Positions 17,567-25,758 of a DNA stretch of 25,758 nucleotides are shown piece after piece; position 1 is the stretch's first letter, and each line of letters begins with the position of its first letter. The notes beneath the pieces were generated by a model. It made no database searches, was not told the origin of the DNA, and saw only the letters and a program-made list of their open reading frames with translations. This stretch comes from Guillardia theta CCMP2712 (Eukaryota; Cryptophyceae; Pyrenomonadales; Geminigeraceae): assembly GCF_000315625.1 (NCBI RefSeq), contig NW_005434414.1, forward strand, positions 1 through 25,758, written 5' to 3'. The position numbers and the translations under genes are program-made.

Positions 17567-19896
17567 TCATCCCTTCTTGCCAGCGTTCCCCATAGCTCGT
17601 ACGCAGAACTGAGCTGTCTGTGTCTTCGCCTCCTTCTGCTTCTCTGAGACAAGGAGGGTCAGTCGGGTGGCCGCCTGGTTCTCCGGCTCGATCTCTAAGA
17701 TGCTCCTGCAGTCCCGTTCCGCCTCCTCGTAGTGACCCAGCTCCAGGTTCGCTTGCGCTCGCCTGAATTTCGCCTTGATCATGTTCGTTCGAATCGCAAG
17801 CGCTTGACTGCAGTACGCGATAGTTTCGTTGTACTTGGCCCGCTTGTAGCACACGGTTGCTCTATTCGTCAGCAGTAGAGCCCTTTCGTCCCCCACTATC
17901 CGCCGATGCTCCCTCGAGCCGTCACCCTCCTCGCACAGCAGGAGGTCAAAGGCGCTTTCATAGAAGCTGTCAGCTTTCTCGTACTCGCCCGACGTGAAGA
18001 ATTCGTTTCCTCGCTCTCGGCGTATCTTGACGTGGCGCATCAGGTCCTCGAACTCCATGCTCCACGACGGTTTGACGTTGAAGATTTGACACTCCCACAA
18101 GATGTGCTCTGACTGCCCGAGCTCAGGCAGCAGAGGCTTCAGACTAGGACCGACGCTCCTCGCTATCTCACCGGAGATATCGATCACAGCGTGCTGCCCC
18201 TCCTTGAGATGTACCAGCGCGTCCTCGATGTACCCGCCCAAATCTCCGTCTCCAATTATGACGGTGAAGTTTCGAGCAGGCATGAAGACGTGACCTGCAG
18301 ACGTTGATCCCTGCCAAGCACGTCAGCTCTTGTCAACGCTCGCCAACTCCCTAAGAGACTCACATGTAGCACGAGTGTGACGATGGACAGGTCTTGTATA
18401 TGCGTGAGAAATGACAGAGGAGCTCCGATGATCTTGAGGTTCACTGCCCCTAACTTGTCGCTCTGAAAGAGTTCAAGCTTGACATCCCAGTCGACAAGCT
18501 CGACGTAAAACTCCAACTCGTCATATGGGAGGTCTGGATAGGCCAGGTTGAAATACTCCCTTTGTACGGTAATCCTTGTAAAGAGTAAGGCTGGAATGCG
18601 GGGAGATATCATGGAGAAGAGACAAACCTTGAGATCGATCCCTTGACGAGCTCTTTGCCAATAGCTAGCGCAATGCCGTGAGGTAGTCTGCCCGACAGCT
18701 CTTTGTAGTCGTGACGAGTCCCCGTGTGATTCAAAAGATATTCCTTGAATTCGTCCGGGCAACGACTCTGACATCAAGGGGATCAATAGCATGAAAGAGT
18801 GTCATAAGAGCTACGTCGCGAATCCTCTGATCAGCCAGCTTTTCCTCGGGACTCTGAAAGTTGTCTTGATCTGCGACAAGTTTGACTGTTGTCATGATCC
18901 CACCGGCATTGCTTGCAGACCTTGTAAGTCATTTTTGTAAATCTCATTGTTGGAATCGGGGAAGGAGCTCCGAAGGATAGTGAACGTCTCTTCATTGAGA
19001 GATTTGAACAGCATCCTCCCCTTGCAATCTTTGATCACATTCGCAATATTTGTGAGCAGCTGACCTGATGTACGACGATGTATGTTAACCTGACATCAAC
19101 TTCATCCCCCAGATTTGTGCTGAAGGGAGTTTTCCAGTTGACACTCGCATCGAAACTCGAATGCCGCGCTTCCCTGTTGAGCAGTGAGCATACAGACTGC
19201 ACAGCAAAAGAGCTGAGCTCACGGTGAAGTCGGGACAACTGTTCCATTTGCAAGGACCTGAACAACGTTTCATCTTGAGAGCCAACAGCATTCTGATCGC
19301 AATACATCGGGCCACTGAGTTATGTATGAGAGAAGTATGCTTCCTTTGCCATTCTTCAAGATGTCTTCTCCTCCGAACCGTAGCAGCTCTATCTCCTGTC
19401 AAGGAAACAGTCGACCGAGCACCACAATCAGCGAGCTTACCAATGTCACTGTCGCATTCGGCGGCACCAGCCCGTCTTGAGCTGGACATGAACGAGTCAG
19501 ACATGATGCGGAAGCCAAGAGTACTTGCATCCTCTGGTTCCAAAAGCGCAGCCATGTTCCGCCTAGAACAGGTACAGTCATCCCACACCCACTTCCTGGT
19601 TCGAGGCTGCAGTCACACCTTGACCAGGACCCTGTCTCCGCAGCGCATCCGCTTCAATGCAGACTCGATAGCTTTGATCTGTGAGGGCAAGATGAGACGA
19701 CTGCTCGCACACCATTTCACTGTACATGACATCCATGTGTGCGACCTCTTTCGTCCACCATTGCAGTTGCAGGATTGCCTCCGAAGGTGTTGTTGAACAC
19801 ACGCTTCCCTTCTGTGAGGTATCCCTTGTAGTTGTAGAAGACCACACAGGGGGTGGAAGGCAATGGCAAGCCTGTACCTCTCTTGACGTACTTCAT
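17567..19896 (-). CDS. Multi-FKBP immunophilin with C-terminal TPR domain
   Basis: The layout resembles large FKBPs of the plant ROF1/FKBP62 and animal FKBP52 type: repeated FKBP folds, then TPRs that dock to Hsp90. The first FKBP-like unit reads KYVKRGTG, VVFYNYKGYLTEGKRVFNNT and IESALKRMRCGDRVLVKV. Later units include GGEDILKNGKGSILLSYI, and LVLHGSTSAGHVFMP with IIGDGDLGGYIEDALVHLKEG. The TPR part includes KIRRERGNEFFTSGEYEKAD, LLTNRATVCYKRAKYNETIA and KAKFRRAQANLELGHYEEAE. Firm exons are 17567-18310, 18364-18574 and 18628-18767, in matching phase; one more ends at 18815. Exons further upstream are visible but not fully resolved. The canonical FDxS motif is replaced (FNNT in unit 1), so prolyl isomerase activity is doubtful. 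The start at 19896-19894 is provisional. Confidence 0.8.
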
Positions 19897-20364
19897 CTGC
19901 TGCTCTCAAGATAAGGCCTACTAGTCAACTTGCACGGGTGGGTTCCTTACCATCCGTGGGGGTCCTGAGGGTACCGAGCTGCCGCCTCGTAACCGGATGG
20001 CATGAGAGGGCAGGGTAAGGAGGGGAGGAGGGGAGGGAGCCACGAGGTGTGAGAGGTGGGATGGACAAGCAAGACATGCGAGCAGCACGTGGACGATCAT
20101 CCAACTTCTCCTCCCCATCCTCGAAGCGACTGCTCAGGTCCCCCTGAGCATTCCCAGAACCCTCGGCGTATGTGGACATATGAGTAAACTTTCTGGTACA
20201 AAACCACAAGTGCCGCCGGGCGGCCCGGTCCATCAGTGGGATCTGGTCACGTCGCCGGGCCGCCGAGCGTGACCACATGTAGTGTAAAAGCACCGCGACA
20301 GCTCTACAGTACGGAGGCTCATGCTGGGCCGCTGGGCAGCAGAACCGACTTGGCAGTGCGCAGT
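19897..20364. other. Intergenic region upstream of the FKBP gene
   Basis: No gene is recognised. It probably holds the FKBP promoter and perhaps a non-coding 5' exon. It contains the GC-rich inverted repeats listed separately. Confidence 0.4.
20219..20275. other. Two overlapping inverted repeats
   Basis: GGCGGCCCGG (20219-20228) is the exact reverse complement of CCGGGCCGCC (20255-20264). TGGTCACG (20244-20251) is that of CGTGACCA (20268-20275). The two hairpins share bases and could not form together. A regulatory palindrome or a remnant of a small mobile element is possible. Confidence 0.5.
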
Positions 20365-20631
20365 GCCATATAAGTTGAACGTGTCATTCAGTCACAGTGA
20401 AGGGAAGTTTGGGAACTTAGAGACGCCTGAGGCATCCCAAAACCCGGCTGAAAACGCAGCGCCATATAAGTTGAACGTGTCATTCAGTCACAGTGAAGGG
20501 AAGTTTGGGAACTTAGAGACGCCTGAGGCATCCCAAAACCCGGCTGAAAACGCAGCGCCATATAAGTTGAACGTGTCATTCAGTCACAGTGAAGGGAAGT
20601 TTGGGAACTTAGAGACGCCTGAGGCATCCCA
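20365..20631 (+). repeat. 96-bp tandem repeat, nearly 3 copies
   Basis: Copies start at 20365, 20461 and 20557 (GCCATATAAGTTGAACGTGT). The first two are identical over 96 bp, and the third stops after GAGGCATCCCA at 20631. The unit length is 32 codons and the + strand frame is open (YKLNVSFSHSEGKFGNLETP), but I found no supporting gene. The array lies just beyond the aldo-keto reductase stop, probably in its 3' untranslated region. Confidence 0.95.
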
Positions 20632-20659
20632 GCAGAGGCCGGGAGGCTCCCGGACGGAC

Positions 20660-22959
20660 TTAGAGGGCTGAAGATCCGCGCTCATAGGAGGGGCAGTCAG
20701 CCTTGCATCGTTCCCAGGCAGTGTCAATGGCAGAGAGGACCTGGAAGGCGTCAGCTCTAAGACATTTGACCGCGAGTTTGACCTCCGGCGACAGAGCGTT
20801 CTTATCCTTGAGGGCCTTGAGGTTCGAGTCAAGCTGCTGCTCGCTGCTCGCCCCGATGATGATCGCGTCGCCATCCTGCGAGAAGAAGAGAAGGACAGTC
20901 AGGGAGTGAGAGTCAGGGAGTGAGAGTCAGGGAGCGAGAGTCAGGGAGCGAGAGTCAGGGAGGGAGAGTCAGGGAGGGAGAGTCAGGGAGGGAGAGTCAG
21001 GGAGGGAGAGTCAGGGAGGGAGAGACAGGGAGGGAGAGACTGGGAGGGGGAGTCAGGGAAGGTGAGTCAGGGAAGGTGAGTCAGGGCTAGACTAGAACAT
21101 GACTGGCAGCTGACAGCTCCTGCTCTGCTGCATGCGAGGGGGAGAGAGAGGAGGCATAGCAGGCAGCAAGTCGGGGCAGGTTTATCACCTGTAGCTTGGA
21201 GTGGTGCAGGAGCCATCGGAAAGCCGCGGAGACCATGCTGAAGTGATGAAAGCTCAGAGATGAAAGTTACAGTAAGACTCCGCAAACCTTGTCTGTTCTG
21301 CATCGCACGCCTTCTGAATGCTGAGATCACGTGTGTCAGCTTCCCATTGTGAAGCACAGCAAACGTGTTTTCACCTCTCTGCAGCATCGAAGAAAGAATC
21401 CTTCCAGAACCTGGGGGAAAGGTCAAAAATGACATCATGTGTAACAGTCACGTGATACGTCAAACATAGTCAGACATGACAATTACGTAGAATGTCATAT
21501 ACTTGAGTCGATTACAGTCGAATGTAACAGTCACATATGATTTCGAATGTAACATTCGCAAGTATCCAAGATGTCGTGGAGATCAGAGGCAAGAGTAACT
21601 GAGAAGGCAGATAATCGCATCATACACGACAGATGAATGTGATGCTGAGCAACAACAGGAAGATTTGATCGAAACATCTGAAATTCACCTGTCCTTGTAC
21701 ATCTTGTTGTTTTGAAATCGACCAGCCGACGGGTCTTCATTTCTCTGGTGTTTGCCCGACAGAATACCGCCAGCAAGCGGGTTGTAGCAATAGAAAGAAA
21801 TGCCAAGTTTCCTTCATCCCAGCTCTCAGACATCAGCAGCAGCGTGAACAAGATTTTCAACCTCAAGCAGGGCAGCAGCTCCCGTTCTACCTCTCTTGTC
21901 ACTGCATTGTACATCCCCTGATACACCTGATGAGACTGTGAGATACCAACACTCACTACATCTACATCACAGTCGGAGAGAGGTAGTTGTTCTTCGAGCA
22001 TATCTGATGGATGTAGCAAACTTCCCATGCCTTCGATGGCGCAGTGACACACAGAAACGATTGCAAAACAAGACTGAAATGAGTTTGCACCTGAAAGTTC
22101 GATAGCCCCAGTGCCTGTACAAGGTCAGACGAGAGGAAGTGTTAAACGTTTCTAGCCACCTTGATCTTCCCTTCTTTGTGCAGCTGGTTCACGGTAGCGA
22201 GTGTGTCTTCGATGCGCGTAGCTGGGACGAGGAGAGAGGCAAGTCAAGATAACAAGCGAGAAGGTGAGGAAGAGGAAGCGGGGCAAAGAGGGGGGGGCGT
22301 TTGACAAGATGGGGAAGTGGGGGTGAAAGGGGGTTAAACCAGTGTCAGGAGCATGCAGGTAGAAGAGGTCGATAGAATCTCGCTTCAAACTCTTGCAACT
22401 TGTTTCCACCTGAGCAACACGAGATCATGACAGAAATGTGACATCTCATAACAGAAACGTGACATCTCACCTTCTTTCGAAGCTCTTCCGGTGACAAGCC
22501 GCCATTGCCATTCATTGTCATCCCCTGCCACGGGCCTGCACCACCTGTCAACCCAGCAACACAAGCAGCGCAGCGCCTGACCGGCTTTGGTTGCGAGTAC
22601 CCCAAGTCGCTTGGCTCTATGAGAGGAATCAGACTAGAGGGAAGCTCGGATATCGCAGAACCTCTCAGTGTCGGGTCCCAGCAAAGCTCCAATCATCTCT
22701 TCTGTCTTCCCTCCCGCATACGTCAAGGCCGTGTCAACGTCCTGTACCGACTTGTCACCATGCCAGAGCTCGGGCCTTGCGAACCTTGTGTCCGGCATCG
22801 AAGAAAGCATCGAGCATCTTTCCCGCTACTTGGTTTTCAATCTTTGATGACGAATAACTCCAGCCGAATGTCATCGTTCCCAGGATAACCTAGAGCAACA
22901 TCAGCAAGGGCTGGGCACAGGCTGGCAGGCAGGCGATCTACCTGTATGTTTGTGCTCAT
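20660..22959 (-). CDS. Aldo-keto reductase, AKR7-like, 15 exons
   Basis: It would be an NADPH-dependent reductase of aldehydes, with a TIM barrel, probably cytosolic. Exons (descending): 22959-22942, 22889-22785, 22741-22662, 22616-22582, 22544-22471, 22409-22340, 22221-22160, 22114-22091, 22030-21971, 21926-21862, 21811-21689, 21410-21375, 21320-21288, 21237-21189 and 20875-20660 (TAA). All phases agree and give about 349 residues; human AKR7A2 is about 359. The start is MSTNIQ then VILGTMTFGWSY. The catalytic tetrad is present: Asp and Tyr in DVDTALTYAGGKTE, Lys in LATKAG, His in DLFYLHAPD. Family blocks are ALGLSNFQAWEV, PTVYQGMYNAVTREVE, FYCYNPLAGGILSGK, FRWLLHHSKL and AIIIGASSEQQLDSN. 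It shares a divergent promoter region with the gene to the right. Confidence 0.93.
20890..21085 (+). repeat. 14-bp minisatellite in the aldo-keto reductase intron
   Basis: About 13 copies of GGGAGNGAGAGTCA lie within the longest intron of the gene (20876-21188). Confidence 0.9.
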
Positions 22960-23315
22960 GGCGCAGGAGACGGGAGAGGATGCTGGTCTCTTACGAAGCT
23001 GAGAGCGGAGGAAGCTGCTTGCGTGTGTCTGTGCTCGAACCTGCAGGTGCCGCACTGATCCCAGGCAGGCAGGGGGGAGCATGTGGTAGGGCAAAGGGGG
23101 GATCGCCTTTATATGTCCCCGGTACAAATTATTGAAAATTTTACTACCACACTTTAAATATTTTTCTTGAAATAAGTTTTAAGATGAGTGTGTTATGGTA
23201 CTGATATTATATATATCCATAGCAAACTTGTTTTATAAAGGACAGCACAAGAAGCTACCTGCCAAATAGGATGAATGTTGGGCAGCATATTTTTGCGACT
23301 CTAGGAGGGAGGAGT
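22960..23315. promoter_or_regulatory. Divergent promoter region with AT-rich island
   Basis: It lies between the start codons of the aldo-keto reductase (-) and the secreted-type protein gene (+). From about 23120 to 23240 base composition falls sharply to AT-rich (AAATTATTGAAAATTTTAC, ATTATATATAT, TTTTATAAAGG), in contrast to its flanks. TTTATAAAG at about 23232-23240 is a TATA-like candidate for the + gene. There is no direct evidence of function. Confidence 0.45.

Positions 23316-25758
<2,443 letters not shown>

Noticed and set aside
20321-20671. 116-codon frame over the 96-bp repeat as a gene
   Set aside because: No splice or homology support, and it lies in the 3' flank of the aldo-keto reductase. 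Kept only as a repeat and a finding.

Overview
The window is nuclear DNA from a eukaryote. The genes are densely split by spliceosomal GT-AG introns, many only 41-61 nt long, and the left third carries plant-type telomere repeats (CCCTAAA on the + strand, TTTAGGG on the - strand). Gene content (O-GlcNAc transferase, FKBP-TPR immunophilin, aldo-keto reductase) fits a unicellular alga or other protist. A cryptophyte-like alga is my best guess, but the species cannot be proved from the sequence. Region 1-8436 is subtelomeric: a nested array of non-LTR retroelement pieces, all in sense on the - strand (the G-rich telomere strand), separated by one to seven TTTAGGG units. From left to right it holds a LINE-type reverse transcriptase element broken into three overlapping frames and running off the left edge (1-4437); an element with one large unrecognised ORF, a 76-bp tandem repeat and an (ATA)n tail (4439-7107); a 213-bp unique piece; two 5'-truncated pieces with the same 3' end and (CTA)n or (ATA)n tails; and a degraded 5' copy of the unrecognised ORF capped directly by telomere repeat. 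The last telomere-like unit is at 8429-8436, and ordinary chromosome begins to its right. Region 8437-25758 is a normal gene neighbourhood: a probable pseudokinase (-, 9231-10702), an O-GlcNAc transferase-like gene of about 29 exons (+, 11419-16999), an FKBP/TPR immunophilin (-, 17567-19896), an AKR7-like aldo-keto reductase of 15 exons (-, 20660-22959), and the 5' part of an unrecognised gene with a signal peptide (+, 23316 to the right edge). Introns and spacers hold many young tandem repeats: 30-bp, 96-bp, 14-bp and 35-bp units, ATG/CTC triplets and a GCAGGA hexamer. The right-hand genes do not look like an operon or a pathway. The most unusual part is the telomere-nested retroelement array, which records repeated insertion into, and possibly re-formation of, a chromosome end lying to the left. 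No rRNA, tRNA, CRISPR array or prokaryotic feature was seen.
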